A stretch of 64,000 nt of DNA from Streptomyces atratus (GTDB lineage Bacteria; Actinomycetota; Actinomycetes; Streptomycetales; Streptomycetaceae), in the NCBI RefSeq assembly GCF_900119365.1, contig NZ_FPJO01000012.1, forward strand, positions 62,001 through 126,000, written 5' to 3'. The translations under genes were made by a program, and so were the position numbers. A model generated the notes under the pieces. That model did not search any database. It was not told the DNA's origin and saw only the letters and a list, made by a program, of their open reading frames with translations. The first letter of the stretch is position 1; every line of letters starts with the position of its first letter. Below are positions 34,948-44,650 of this stretch, in pieces.

Positions 34948-35850
34948 ATGGCAATCATCGAAGTGAACGGGGCGCGGAAGGCGTACGCCGGGCGCACCGT
35001 GGTCGACTCAGTGAGCTTCGCCGTCGACGAGGGGGAGATCTTCGGGATCCTCGGCCCCAACGGCGCGGGCAAGACCACCACCGTCGAGTGCGTCGAGGGA
35101 CTCAGGGTCCCCGACGCCGGCACGGTCCGCGTCGCCGGACTCGACCCCGTCGCCGACCACGACCGGGTCACCCGGCTGCTCGGCGCCCAGCTCCAGGAGA
35201 GCGAACTCCAGCCCAAACTCACCGTGGCCGAGGCGCTGGAGCTCTACAGCGCCTTCTACCCGGACCCCGCCGACTGGCGGGAGCTCGCCGAACGGCTGGG
35301 CCTGCACACCGTGTACGGCACCCGCTTCGCCAAGCTGTCCGGCGGTCAGAAGCAGCGGCTGTCCATCGCGCTCGCCCTGGTCGGCAACCCGCGGGTGGTG
35401 GTGCTCGACGAACTGACCACCGGCCTGGACCCACGGGCCCGCCGGGACACCTGGAAACTCATCGAGGACGTACGCGACAGCGGCGTCACCGTCCTGCTGG
35501 TCACCCACTTCATGGAGGAGGCCAGACAGCTCTGCGACCGGATCGCCGTCATCGACAGGGGGAAGGTCGTCGCCCTCGACACCCCCTCCGGCCTGATCGG
35601 CAGGGCGGGCAGCTCCACGGTCATCTCCTTCACCCCGTCGCGGCCGCTCACCGATGCCGAGCTGGAGCAACTGCCCGGCGCGGCCTCCGTGGAGCGCAAG
35701 GACGACCGGATCGACATCAGCGGCACCGACGAGACGGTCAACGCCGTGATCTCCCTGCTGGCCCGGCACAGCATCACCGCACACCGGCTCCGCGTCTCGG
35801 AGGCGACGCTCGACGACGCCTTCCTCGACCTCACAGAACAGGCGGCCTGA
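34948..35850 (+). CDS. ABC-2 type transporter ATP-binding subunit (DrrA-like)
   Basis: 300 residues. Walker A GPNGAGKTTT, signature KLSGGQKQRLS, Walker B VVVLDELTTGLD (DE then LTTGLDP) and switch VTHFMEE. The C-terminal ~80 residues are the accessory domain of DrrA/daunorubicin-type ATPases. I chose ATG 34948 (MAIIEV), preceded by GGGGG, over an ATG four codons upstream. The permease starts two bases after its stop. The downstream two-component genes make this a classic BceAB-less Streptomyces antibiotic/antimicrobial efflux set. Confidence 0.9.
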   Translation: MAIIEVNGARKAYAGRTVVDSVSFAVDEGEIFGILGPNGAGKTTTVECVEGLRVPDAGTVRVAGLDPVADHDRVTRLLGAQLQESELQPKLTVAEALELYSAFYPDPADWRELAERLGLHTVYGTRFAKLSGGQKQRLSIALALVGNPRVVVLDELTTGLDPRARRDTWKLIEDVRDSGVTVLLVTHFMEEARQLCDRIAVIDRGKVVALDTPSGLIGRAGSSTVISFTPSRPLTDAELEQLPGAASVERKDDRIDISGTDETVNAVISLLARHSITAHRLRVSEATLDDAFLDLTEQAA

Positions 35851-35851
35851 G

Positions 35852-36643
35852 ATGACCACGGCGAACCCGGCCACGGCGACGGCCACCACGGCACCCGCAC
35901 CGGCATCCGCGCGCAAGGCGGTGCTCAGGTCCGAGACCCGGCTCTTCCTGCGCGAACCCGGCGCCCTGTTCTGGATCGTCGTCTTCCCGACCGCGCTCCT
36001 GACGATCCTCGGCCTCATCCCCTCCTTCCGGGAGCACACCGACGACCTCGGCGGCCGCCGCGTCATCGACCTGTACGTACCGGTGGCGGTCCTGCTCGCC
36101 ATGATCATGTCCGGGCTGCAGGCCATGCCGCCCGTTCTCACCGGCTACCGCGAACGCGGCATCCTGCGCCGGATGTCCACCACTCCGGTACGCCCCTCCG
36201 CGCTGCTCACCGCGCAGATCGCCCTGCACGGCGCCGCCGCCCTCGGCTCCGCCGCACTGGCGATGGCCGTCGGCCGGGTCGCCTTCGGCGTCGAACTGCC
36301 CGGACAGCCCGTCGCCTACGTCCTGGCGCTGCTCCTGTCGACGGCGAGCGTGCTGACCCTCGGCGCACTGCTCTGTGCCCTCTCCCGTACGACCAAGGCG
36401 GCCGCCGCCATCAGTTCGGTCGTGAACCTCCTGATGATGTTCACCGCCGGCGTCTGGATCCCGGTGCAGAGCATGCCCGACACCCTCCGGGACATCGTCC
36501 GGTTCACCCCGTTCGGAGCGGCGTCCGAGGCGCTGGACCGGGCGGCGTCCGGCAGCTGGCCCGGCTTCACCCAGCTCGGCGTGATGGCGCTGTGGACGGC
36601 GCTGGTGACGCTGCTCGCGACCCGTCTGTTCCGCTGGGAGTGA
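35852..36643 (+). CDS. ABC-2 type transporter permease
   Basis: 263 residues with six predicted helices. A cytoplasmic Ala/Thr-rich N-terminus precedes TRLFLREPGALFWIVVFPTA, characteristic of DrrB/ABC-2 permeases. The central GYRERGILRRMSTTPVRPS loop is the usual coupling region. It forms the membrane channel for the ATPase encoded immediately upstream (start 2 bases after its stop). Exported compound unknown. Confidence 0.88.
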   Translation: MTTANPATATATTAPAPASARKAVLRSETRLFLREPGALFWIVVFPTALLTILGLIPSFREHTDDLGGRRVIDLYVPVAVLLAMIMSGLQAMPPVLTGYRERGILRRMSTTPVRPSALLTAQIALHGAAALGSAALAMAVGRVAFGVELPGQPVAYVLALLLSTASVLTLGALLCALSRTTKAAAAISSVVNLLMMFTAGVWIPVQSMPDTLRDIVRFTPFGAASEALDRAASGSWPGFTQLGVMALWTALVTLLATRLFRWE

Positions 36644-36674
36644 CCGCCGCGCCGGAGACGGGGAGACTGCACCC

Positions 36675-37964
36675 ATGAAGGCGTGGGAAACGGCGACGGC
36701 GCACCGGAACGGCGCGATGAGCGCCGAGCTCGGGTGGGAACGGTTCTTCAGGTACGGGCCCTACGGGCTCCTCGGCCTGAGCACCCTCGTCGCGGCCGCG
36801 AGCGCCCCGCTCACCATGGAGCGCACGGACGTGCACGCCGTCGTGGTGCTGGTGCCCGTCGCTCTCGCCCTCCAGCTCTGGTGGGGGCGGGTCGGGCCGA
36901 CCGTTGTCCCCAAGTCGCGGGCGTCGCAGCTCTACTACGTCGCCCGCACCCTGCTCGCCTTCGCACTGACCTGGTGCAACCCCTTCTACTCGGTGTTCGC
37001 GATCCTCGGATATTTCGATACCGGCCGGCTGCTCCCGCAGCGGGCCGTCCGTCCCGCGCTGCTGGTCACGGCCGCCATCATGGCGGGTGCGCAGTGCGGC
37101 AGCGGCCTGCCGCCGGTCTCCCTGATGAACTGGGTCGCCTTCGCCGCCCTGCTCGGTCTGCACGGAACCCTCACCATGGTCTTCGCCAAGATCGGCGACC
37201 GCGAGGCCGACCACGCCCGCACCCAGGTCGACACCATCGCCGAACTGGAGTCGGCCAACGCCCGCCTGGAACAGGCCCTGGCGGAGAACGCCGGGCTGCA
37301 CGCCCAGCTCCTGGTCCAGGCCCGCGAGGCGGGCGTCGCCGACGAGCGCCGTCGGCTCGCCGCCGAGATCCACGACACCCTGGCCCAGGGACTGGCCGGC
37401 ATCATCGCCCAGCTCCAGGTGGTGGACTCGATCGGCGACACCGACCCGGCGCTGGCCCGGGTGCACCTGGACCGCGCCGCCGACCTCGCCCGGCACAGCC
37501 TCGGCGAGGCACGCCGCTCGGTCCACGACCTGGTCCCCGCCGCACTGGAACACGACGACCTGCCGGGCGCGCTGAAGCGCACGGTCACCGACTGGGCGGA
37601 ACGCCACGGGGTCCGGGCCGAGTTCACCGTCACCGGCACCGTCGAGCCGGTCCACGACGAGATAGCCGCCACCCTCCTGCGGATCGCCGAGGAGGCCCTC
37701 GCCAATGTCGGCCGCCACGCCGGGGCTTCCCGGGCCGGTGTCACGCTGTCGTTCATGGGGGACGAACTCACCCTGGACGTACGGGACGACGGCTGCGGCT
37801 TCGACCCGGTCGCCCTGCCACCGGCCGGCGGTGCGGGCGGTTTCGGGCTCGGCGGCATGCGGGCCCGCGCCGAGCGCATCGCGGGCACCGTCGAGGTGGA
37901 GACCGAGCCGGGCCGGGGCACGGCGGTCAGTGCCCGGGTGCCCCTGGTCCGGCACAGCCGATGA
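36675..37964 (+). CDS. NarL-type sensor histidine kinase
   Basis: 429 residues. About five to six membrane helices occupy residues ~28-170, a coiled coil follows (~180-222), then the HisKA_3 dimerisation domain with phospho-His 233 (AAEIHDTLAQGLAG) and a HATPase domain (EEALANVGRHA, RDDGCGFDP, GFGLGGMRARAERI). Such intramembrane-sensing kinases often respond to envelope or antibiotic stress. It lies 31 bases downstream of the ABC-2 permease and 19 bases before its response regulator, so one operon is likely. ATG 36717 is an alternative start. Confidence 0.9.
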   Translation: MKAWETATAHRNGAMSAELGWERFFRYGPYGLLGLSTLVAAASAPLTMERTDVHAVVVLVPVALALQLWWGRVGPTVVPKSRASQLYYVARTLLAFALTWCNPFYSVFAILGYFDTGRLLPQRAVRPALLVTAAIMAGAQCGSGLPPVSLMNWVAFAALLGLHGTLTMVFAKIGDREADHARTQVDTIAELESANARLEQALAENAGLHAQLLVQAREAGVADERRRLAAEIHDTLAQGLAGIIAQLQVVDSIGDTDPALARVHLDRAADLARHSLGEARRSVHDLVPAALEHDDLPGALKRTVTDWAERHGVRAEFTVTGTVEPVHDEIAATLLRIAEEALANVGRHAGASRAGVTLSFMGDELTLDVRDDGCGFDPVALPPAGGAGGFGLGGMRARAERIAGTVEVETEPGRGTAVSARVPLVRHSR

Positions 37965-37983
37965 CCAGTACGGTTGGCCTGCC

Positions 37984-38631
37984 ATGGCTCAGGAATCCGC
38001 ACGCGTCATCACACTCGTCGTCGTCGACGACCACCCCGTCGTACGGGACGGTCTGCGCGGCATGTTCGACTCGGCCCCGGACTTCGAGGTCCTCGGGGAG
38101 GCGTCGAACGGGGTGGAGGGGGTGGACCTGGCGGTCCGGCTGGACCCCGATGTCGTCCTGATGGACCTGCGGATGCCGGGCGGCGGCGGAGTCGCCGCCA
38201 TCGCCGAACTGGCCCGGCGCGGCGCCCGCTCCAAGGTTTTGGTCCTCACCACGTACGACACCGACTCCGACACCCTGCCCGCGATCGAGGCCGGCGCGAC
38301 CGGTTATCTGCTCAAGGACGCGCCCCGCGACGAGCTGTTCACCGCCGTCCGCGCCGCCGCCGACGGCCGCACCGTGCTCTCGCCCGCCGTCGCCTCCCGG
38401 CTCATCTCACGGGTGCGCACCCCGGCGGCGGGCAGCGAGGCGCTGTCGGTCCGCGAGCGCGAGGTGCTCGAACTCGTCGCGAAGGGCACGTCGAACCGGG
38501 AGATCGCCGCCGAGCTGTTCATCAGTGAGGCCACCGTGAAGACCCATCTCACCCATGTCTTCGCGAAGCTGGGCGCCAAGGACCGGGCCGCCGCCGTCGC
38601 GATCGGCTACGACCGGGGCATCCTCGGCTGA
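37984..38631 (+). CDS. NarL/LuxR-type response regulator
   Basis: 215 residues. Receiver domain with DD at 15-16 (VVVDDHPVVRDG), phospho-acceptor Asp61 (VLMDLRMPGG) and Lys in LLKDAPRDE. The C-terminal LuxR-type HTH is LSVREREVLELVAKGTSNRE with ISEATVKTHLTHVFAKL. No convincing ribosome-binding site precedes ATG 37984, so translation probably depends on the upstream kinase gene. Likely target: the DrrAB-like exporter promoter at 34.8-34.9 kb. It ends 18 bases from the convergent glgX stop. Confidence 0.92.
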   Translation: MAQESARVITLVVVDDHPVVRDGLRGMFDSAPDFEVLGEASNGVEGVDLAVRLDPDVVLMDLRMPGGGGVAAIAELARRGARSKVLVLTTYDTDSDTLPAIEAGATGYLLKDAPRDELFTAVRAAADGRTVLSPAVASRLISRVRTPAAGSEALSVREREVLELVAKGTSNREIAAELFISEATVKTHLTHVFAKLGAKDRAAAVAIGYDRGILG

Positions 38632-38649
38632 CCCGGCCGCGCACACCGC

Positions 38650-40872
38650 TCACTTTGTGACGCGCAGCAGCTGCACCGACCTGGCCGGCAAGGCCAGCGT
38701 CCCGTCGCCCGGGTGGACGGTGCCGGGGGCCGCTGCCTGGTCCTCCCGTGAGGTGTCCAGGACCATCTCGTAGCTGTGCGCCCACGGCGGCCCGGGGAGC
38801 CGGAAGCCGGCCGGCCGGTGACCGGCGTGCAGGACCGTCAGAAAGCTGTCGTCCGTGATCGGCTCGCCGCGCGCGTCCCGGCCGGGGATGTCGCGTCCGG
38901 AGAGATAGAGCCCGACCGCGGCGGCCGGTGCGTACCAGTCCGCCTCCGTCATCTCCGTACCCCCTGCGGTGAACCACGCCAGGTCACGCAGTCCGTCCGC
39001 CGCCTGCGGCAGCCCGGAGAAGAAGGCCCGGCGGCGCAGCACCGGATGGGTGTGGCGCAGCCGTAGCACCCGTGCCGTCAGCTCGGTCAGCGCCCGCCAC
39101 CCGGGCTGTTCGAGCAGTGACCAGTCCAGCCAGCCGATCTCGTTGTCCTGGCAGTACGCGTTGTTGTTGCCGCCCTGCGTACGGCCCATCTCGTCGCCCG
39201 CGACCAGCATCGGCACGCCCGTCGACAGCAGCAGCGTGGTCAGCAGATTGCGCAGCTGGCGGCGGCGCAGCGCGTTGATCCCGGGGTCCTCGCTCTCGCC
39301 CTCGGCGCCGCAGTTCCAGGCCCGGTTGTCCGAGGTGCCGTCCCGGTTGCCCTCGCCGTTGGCCTCGTTGTGCTTCTGTTCGTAGCTGACGAGGTCGCGC
39401 AGGGTGAAGCCGTCGTGCGCGGTGACGAAGTTGACCGAGGCGTACGGGCGCCGGCCGCCCCACGCGTAGAGGTCGCTGGATCCGGTCAGCCGGTAGCCGA
39501 GGTCGCGCACGTCGGGCAGGGCGCCGCGCCAGAAGTCCCGGACGGCGTCCCGGTAGCGGTCGTTCCACTCGGTCCACAGCGGCGGGAAGGCGCCCACCTG
39601 GTAGCCGCCGTTGCCGACGTCCCACGGCTCGGCGATCAGTTTCACCCGGCGCAGCACCGGGTCCTGGGCGATCACCGCGAGGAACGGCGAGAGCATGTCG
39701 ACGTCGTGCATGGAGCGGGCCAGCGCGGCCGCCAGGTCGAAGCGGAAGCCGTCGACGCCCATCTCCGTCACCCAGTACCGCAGCGAGTCCGTGATCAGCC
39801 GCAGCACCTGCGGCTGGACCACGTGCAGGGTGTTGCCGCAGCCGGTGTAGTCCGCGTATCTGCGGGCGTCGGACTGGAGGCGGTAGTAGCCGCGGTTGTC
39901 GATGCCGCGCAGCGAGAGCATCGGCCCGAGCTCGCCCGCCTCCGCCGTGTGGTTGTAGACCACGTCGAGGATCACCTCGATCCCGGCGTCGTGCAGGGCC
40001 CGCACCATCCGCTTGAACTCGCCGACCTGCTGGCCCGCGGTGCCGCTCGCCGAGTAGCCGGCGTGCGGGGCGAAGTAGCCGATGGAGTTGTAGCCCCAGT
40101 AGTTGCGCAGCCCGCGCCTCAGCAGATGGTCCTCGTGGGCGAACTGATGGACCGGCAGCAGCTCCACCGCCGTCACCCCGAGCCGCTGAAGGTGCCCGAC
40201 GGCCGCCGGATGGGCGAGACCGGCGTACGTGCCCCGCAGCTCCTCGGGGATCCCGGGGTGCAGCTTGGTGAAGCCGCGCACATGGAGTTCGTAGATGACC
40301 GAGTCCGCCCACGGCGTCTTGGGCCGGCGGTCCTCGGCCCAGTCGTCGTCGTCATGGACCACGACACCCTTGGGGACGTGGCGAGCGGAGTCCCGTTCGT
40401 CGCGGACGGTGTCGGCGACATGCTGCTGCGGCCAGTCCCTCACATGGCCGTACACCTCGGGCGGAAGGGTGAACGAGCCGTCCACCGCCCGTGCGTACGG
40501 ATCGAGGAGCAGCTTCGCCGGGTTCCAGCGGGCCCCGGTCCAGGGGTCCCAGCGGCCGTGCACCCGGTAGCCGTAGCGCTGCCCCGGCCGTACGCCCGGC
40601 ACGAAGCCGTGCCGGATCTCATGGGTCAGCTCGGTCAGCGCGAGGCGCCGCTCGGTCCCGTCCTCGTCGAAGAGGCAGAGCTCGACGGCCTCCGAACCAC
40701 CCGACCAGAGCGCGAAGTTGGTGCCCGCCACCCCATCGGGGCCCACCCGGAAACGGGCCCCGAGCGGCGTCGGGGCGCCGGGCCACACGGCCGAAGGCGG
40801 CCCCGGCACGGCCTGCCGCCCGGCCGCCGTCCCCGGCTCCTGCACTGCCTCCTGCTCGGCTGCGCTCGACAC
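38650..40872 (-). CDS. glgX: Glycogen debranching enzyme (GlgX, isoamylase type)
   Basis: 740 residues of GH13_11. The N-terminal CBM48-like domain has TPLGARFRVGPDGVAGTNFA. The catalytic barrel has nucleophile Asp in GVDGFRFDLAAALAR, Glu in LIAEPWDVG and Asp in FVTAHDGFTLRDL. It hydrolyses alpha-1,6 branches of the phosphorylase limit dextrin, completing breakdown with GlgP. I chose GTG 40872 because GGAGG lies 7 bases upstream. The frame stays open upstream but without family similarity. Divergent from the first L,D-transpeptidase gene. Confidence 0.93.
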   Translation of the reverse strand: MSSAAEQEAVQEPGTAAGRQAVPGPPSAVWPGAPTPLGARFRVGPDGVAGTNFALWSGGSEAVELCLFDEDGTERRLALTELTHEIRHGFVPGVRPGQRYGYRVHGRWDPWTGARWNPAKLLLDPYARAVDGSFTLPPEVYGHVRDWPQQHVADTVRDERDSARHVPKGVVVHDDDDWAEDRRPKTPWADSVIYELHVRGFTKLHPGIPEELRGTYAGLAHPAAVGHLQRLGVTAVELLPVHQFAHEDHLLRRGLRNYWGYNSIGYFAPHAGYSASGTAGQQVGEFKRMVRALHDAGIEVILDVVYNHTAEAGELGPMLSLRGIDNRGYYRLQSDARRYADYTGCGNTLHVVQPQVLRLITDSLRYWVTEMGVDGFRFDLAAALARSMHDVDMLSPFLAVIAQDPVLRRVKLIAEPWDVGNGGYQVGAFPPLWTEWNDRYRDAVRDFWRGALPDVRDLGYRLTGSSDLYAWGGRRPYASVNFVTAHDGFTLRDLVSYEQKHNEANGEGNRDGTSDNRAWNCGAEGESEDPGINALRRRQLRNLLTTLLLSTGVPMLVAGDEMGRTQGGNNNAYCQDNEIGWLDWSLLEQPGWRALTELTARVLRLRHTHPVLRRRAFFSGLPQAADGLRDLAWFTAGGTEMTEADWYAPAAAVGLYLSGRDIPGRDARGEPITDDSFLTVLHAGHRPAGFRLPGPPWAHSYEMVLDTSREDQAAAPGTVHPGDGTLALPARSVQLLRVTK

Positions 40873-41026
40873 CTGCTCGCCTCCCGCGGCTCGTGGGATC
40901 CGGCACCTGGGAGGAGCGCGCGGCGTCCCGGCCGCGGCTCCCCGAGTGTCGTCCTCCCCCCTGTTCCTGCCCACCCCGGCGCCCGCACTCACGTTTCCCC
41001 CGACCGGCCCCCGTCGTTGGGGGGAC

Positions 41027-42250
41027 GTGAACCACGTAGCGAAGAAGAAGGTGGCGAACCCGGCCGCCGTGCTGACATGGGCAGGACTGCTCGTCGTGCT
41101 GGCCGTACTGACCGGCTGCTCCGGCGCCGGATCGATCTTCAGCGGTAAGGCGGGCCCGCCGCAGGACGCGATCCAGGTCACCCCGCGGGACGGGGCGAAG
41201 AACATCGGTCCGGACGAACGGATCGAGGTGAAGGTCCCCGACGGCCGGCTGGAGAGCGTCGAGGTGACGCGGATCGAGGACGCGCAGCGCCAGAAGGTGC
41301 CGGGCCGGATCGCGGACGACGGCCGGTCCTGGGCGCCCCGGAGCGGGGCGGGACGGCTCGGGCTCGCCGCCAAGTACAGCGTGGACGCGGTGGCCGTGGA
41401 CGGCTCGGGGAAGCGCTCGGCCCGCCACACCACCTTCACCACGGCCGTGCCCCGACACCGCTTCATCGGCTACTTCAAACCGGAGAACCGCTCCACGGTC
41501 GGCACCGGAATGATCGTCTCCTTCCACTTCAACCGGCCGGTCACCCACCGCGCGGCCGTGCAGAAAGCCATCCGGGTGACGGCCGTTCCGCCGGTCGAGG
41601 TGGTGGGGCACTGGTTCGGCGGCGACCGCCTCGACTTCCGCCCCGCCGCCTACTGGAAGCCCGGCACCGAGGTGACCGTCGAGATGGCGCTGCGCGACGT
41701 GGAGGGGGCGCCGCACGTCTACGGCACCCAGGACAAGAAGATCGCCTTCGAGGTGGGCCGCTCCCAGACGTCCCTGGTCGACGCGGCCGCGCACACCATG
41801 GAGGTGCGCCGCGACGGCGAGGTGGTCTCGACCTTCCCGATCACGGCGGGCTCCGCGGGGACGGCCACGTACAACGGGAAGATGGTGGTCAGCGAGATGC
41901 ACGAAGTGACCCGGATGGACGGCCGCACGGTCGGCTTCGGCGGCGAGTACGACATCAAGGACGTCCCGCACGCCCTCCGGCTCACCGATTCCGGCACCTT
42001 CCTGCACGGCAACTACTGGTCGGACGAGGACGTCTTCGGCTCGGACAACGTCAGCCACGGCTGTGTCGGGCTGGAGGACGTACAGGGCGGCAGCAGCGAC
42101 ACCCCGGCCGGCCGGTTCTTCGACCGGACGCTCATCGGTGATGTGGTCGAGGTCGTCAACTCCGCGGACAAGCAGGTCGCACCGGACAACGGGCTCGGGG
42201 GCTGGAACCTGGACTGGACCCGGTGGAAGGCGGGTTCCGCCCTCCGCTGA
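41027..42250 (+). CDS. L,D-transpeptidase lipoprotein with Ig-like domain (first of tandem pair)
   Basis: 407 residues. A lipobox LTGC (about Cys 28-30) after a hydrophobic stretch predicts a membrane-anchored lipoprotein. An Ig-like region (residues ~45-240) precedes the YkuD catalytic domain. The catalytic motif is SHGCVGLEDV with upstream His in TFLHGNYW. It forms 3-3 peptidoglycan cross-links and is normally insensitive to penicillins but not carbapenems. Start GTG 41027 is poorly supported (G-run only 2 bases upstream); GTG 41051 is an alternative. About 213 bases separate it from its paralogue. Confidence 0.9.
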   Translation: MNHVAKKKVANPAAVLTWAGLLVVLAVLTGCSGAGSIFSGKAGPPQDAIQVTPRDGAKNIGPDERIEVKVPDGRLESVEVTRIEDAQRQKVPGRIADDGRSWAPRSGAGRLGLAAKYSVDAVAVDGSGKRSARHTTFTTAVPRHRFIGYFKPENRSTVGTGMIVSFHFNRPVTHRAAVQKAIRVTAVPPVEVVGHWFGGDRLDFRPAAYWKPGTEVTVEMALRDVEGAPHVYGTQDKKIAFEVGRSQTSLVDAAAHTMEVRRDGEVVSTFPITAGSAGTATYNGKMVVSEMHEVTRMDGRTVGFGGEYDIKDVPHALRLTDSGTFLHGNYWSDEDVFGSDNVSHGCVGLEDVQGGSSDTPAGRFFDRTLIGDVVEVVNSADKQVAPDNGLGGWNLDWTRWKAGSALR

Positions 42251-42463
42251 GCCCCGGCCGGCCGCCCCGGCCGGCCGCCTCCCGCGCCCCCTGGTGAAGT
42301 CCTGGGACAACTTGGGACTGAACGGTGACATCCGGAGGGGTCATCTCCCCACGGTCGGTGTGATTATCTTTCGCTGAGCGTGCATATGCAGCGCGCGGGG
42401 GAGGGAACCTCCGGGTTCCCGGGGCCATGGCGGGGCCAGGCCGTGTGAGGGGAGACGACCACA

Positions 42464-43711
42464 TTGAACGGGCAGCCGATATCGGGGACATCGGCCGGGG
42501 CGAACGGCATACGGGGCGGGCGAGGCTCCACCGGACTGCTGGGTCTGGTTCTGGGTGCGCTGCTGTTGCTGGTGACGGCGTGCGGCGGGGGAGACGACGC
42601 GGGCGGCGGCAAGGGTGGCGGCGCGGGGAAGGCCGAGGACACCTCCGCCTCGCAGGCCGTGGTGACCGTCGCGCCCAAGGACGGCGCCGACTCCGTCGCG
42701 ACCAGCGGTGCGCTGAAGGTCTCGGCCGACCAGGGGAAGCTGACCACGGTCAAGGTCTCCGACCCCAAGGGCACCGAGGTCGAGGGGAAGATCGCGGCCG
42801 ACGGCGCCAGCTGGACGCCCGACCAGCACCTGGCCGCCGCGACCAAGTACAAGGTCCACGCGGTCGCCAAGGACTCGGAGGGCCGTGAGTCGGCGAAGGA
42901 CACCAGCTTCACCACGCTGGTCCCGCAGAACACCTTCATCGGGCAGTACACCCCGGAGGACGGCTCCACGGTCGGCGTCGGGATGCCCGTCTCGATCCAC
43001 TTCACCCGCGGCATCACCGACCCGGCCGCGGTCGAGAACGCGATCAAGGTGACGGCCGAGCCGTCCGTTCCGATCGAGGGCCACTGGTTCGGCAACGACC
43101 GCCTGGACTTCCGCCCCGAGGAGTACTGGGCCGCGGGCACCAAGGTGACCGTCGAGCTCAACCTCGACGGCGTCGAGGGACGCCCCGGTGTCTACGGCAA
43201 GCAGGCCAAGACGATCTCCTTCACCATCGGCCGCAAGCAGGTCAGCACGGTCGACGCGAGCACGCACCGGATGAAGGTCGTCCGCGACGGTCAGCAGATC
43301 AAGGACATCCCGATCTCGGCGGGCGCCCCGGCGACCACCACGTACAACGGCCAGATGGTCATCAGCGAGAAGCTCAAGGTGACCCGGATGAACGGTGACA
43401 CCGTCGGCTTCGGCGGCGAGTACGACATCAAGGACGTGCCGCACGCGATGCGTCTGTCCACCTCGGGCACCTTCCTCCACGGCAACTACTGGGGCGCCTC
43501 CAGCATCTTCGGCTCGACCAACACCAGCCACGGCTGCGTGGGTCTGCAGGACGTGCGCGGCGCCTGGAGCAAGAAGACCTCGGCAGCCTGGTTCTTCGAC
43601 AACTCGCTCATCGGCGACGTCGTGGTCGTGAAGAACTCGAACGACAAGACGATCCAGCCGGACAACGGCCTCAACGGCTGGAACATGTCCTGGTCGGAGT
43701 GGACCAAGTAG
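42464..43711 (+). CDS. L,D-transpeptidase lipoprotein with Ig-like domain (second of tandem pair)
   Basis: 415 residues, closely similar to the preceding gene along its length. A Gly-rich leader and lipobox VTAC at about Cys 40 predict a lipoprotein. Ig-like domains lead to a YkuD domain with SHGCVGLQDV and TFLHGNYWGA. The start appears to be TTG at 42464, preceded by GAGGGGAG about 9 bases upstream, since no in-frame ATG or GTG gives an earlier start. TTG is rare in Streptomyces. A downstream hairpin with one mismatch ends the transcript. Role: 3-3 cross-linking of the cell wall. Confidence 0.9.
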   Translation: MNGQPISGTSAGANGIRGGRGSTGLLGLVLGALLLLVTACGGGDDAGGGKGGGAGKAEDTSASQAVVTVAPKDGADSVATSGALKVSADQGKLTTVKVSDPKGTEVEGKIAADGASWTPDQHLAAATKYKVHAVAKDSEGRESAKDTSFTTLVPQNTFIGQYTPEDGSTVGVGMPVSIHFTRGITDPAAVENAIKVTAEPSVPIEGHWFGNDRLDFRPEEYWAAGTKVTVELNLDGVEGRPGVYGKQAKTISFTIGRKQVSTVDASTHRMKVVRDGQQIKDIPISAGAPATTTYNGQMVISEKLKVTRMNGDTVGFGGEYDIKDVPHAMRLSTSGTFLHGNYWGASSIFGSTNTSHGCVGLQDVRGAWSKKTSAAWFFDNSLIGDVVVVKNSNDKTIQPDNGLNGWNMSWSEWTK

Positions 43712-43733
43712 TCCTGCGAGCAAGCAACACGGA

Positions 43734-43770
43734 GCGGGCCCGGCGCTGTGACCAACAGCACCGGGCCCGC
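43734..43770. terminator. Hairpin terminator after second L,D-transpeptidase
   Basis: A 15-bp stem with one mismatch (43734-43748 with 43756-43770) and a 7-base loop TGACCAA, 22 bases beyond the stop. Confidence 0.75.
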
Positions 43771-43799
43771 CGTCGTCAGCGACGGTTAACCTGCCTCCC

Positions 43800-44567
43800 A
43801 TGACCGCAAATCTCGAAGTACGCGACGGCGTCGGCACGATCCGGCTGGACCGTCCGCCCATGAACGCCCTGGACGTCGCCACCCAGGACCGGCTGCGTGA
43901 GCTCGCCGGGGAGGCGACCCGGCGCGACGACGTGCGGGCCGTGGTCCTCTACGGCGGCGAGAAGGTGTTCGCGGCGGGCGCGGACATCAAGGAGATGCAG
44001 GCGATGGACCATACGGCGATGGTCGTACGGTCCAAGGCGCTGCAGGACTCGTTCACCGCGGTGGCCCGGATCCCCAAGCCGGTCGTCGCCGCCGTCACCG
44101 GCTACGCACTGGGCGGCGGCTGCGAGCTGGCGCTCTGCGCCGACTTCCGTATCGCCGCCGACAACGCCAAGCTGGGCCAGCCCGAGATCCTGCTCGGGCT
44201 GATCCCGGGCGCGGGCGGCACTCAGCGCCTGGCCCGGCTGATCGGCCCCTCCCGGGCCAAGGACCTCATCTTCACGGGGCGTCATGTCAGGGCCGAGGAG
44301 GCCCTGACGATCGGTCTGGTGGACCGAGTGGTGCCCGCCGCCGAGGTGTACGAGCAGGCGCACGCCTGGGCCGCCGGGCTGGCGAAGGGACCGGCGCTGG
44401 CGCTGCGCGCGGCCAAGGAATCCATCGACGCCGGCCTGGAGACGGACATCGACACCGGGCTCACGATCGAGCGCAACTGGTTCGCCGGACTGTTCGCCAC
44501 CGAGGACCGGGAGCGCGGAATGCGCAGCTTTGTGGAAGAGGGTCCGGGCAAGGCCAAGTTCCTCTGA
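43800..44567 (+). CDS. Enoyl-CoA hydratase/isomerase (crotonase family)
   Basis: 255 residues, the standard crotonase length. Oxyanion-hole segments FAAGADIKEM and GYALGGGCELALCADF; the catalytic Glu pair lies in QPEILLGLIPGAGGTQRL. It hydrates 2-enoyl-CoA in beta-oxidation or a related pathway. No other fatty-acid genes flank it, though an acyl-CoA ligase lies 6 kb away. ATG 43800. A hairpin follows at 44622-44650. The precise substrate cannot be read from sequence. Confidence 0.93.
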   Translation: MTANLEVRDGVGTIRLDRPPMNALDVATQDRLRELAGEATRRDDVRAVVLYGGEKVFAAGADIKEMQAMDHTAMVVRSKALQDSFTAVARIPKPVVAAVTGYALGGGCELALCADFRIAADNAKLGQPEILLGLIPGAGGTQRLARLIGPSRAKDLIFTGRHVRAEEALTIGLVDRVVPAAEVYEQAHAWAAGLAKGPALALRAAKESIDAGLETDIDTGLTIERNWFAGLFATEDRERGMRSFVEEGPGKAKFL

Positions 44568-44621
44568 TTGAGCGTCAGTTGGACACAGGCTGACGCGGGT
44601 TCATCCGTGCGGGCGGATTGG

Positions 44622-44650
44622 CTGGGCCTTGAGGAGACCTTGAGGCCCAG
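44622..44650. terminator. Possible terminator after enoyl-CoA hydratase gene
   Basis: 8-bp stem CTGGGCCT (44622-44629) / AGGCCCAG (44643-44650) with a 13-base loop, 54 bases after the stop. Modest strength. The surrounding 250 bases hold no supportable gene. Confidence 0.5.
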
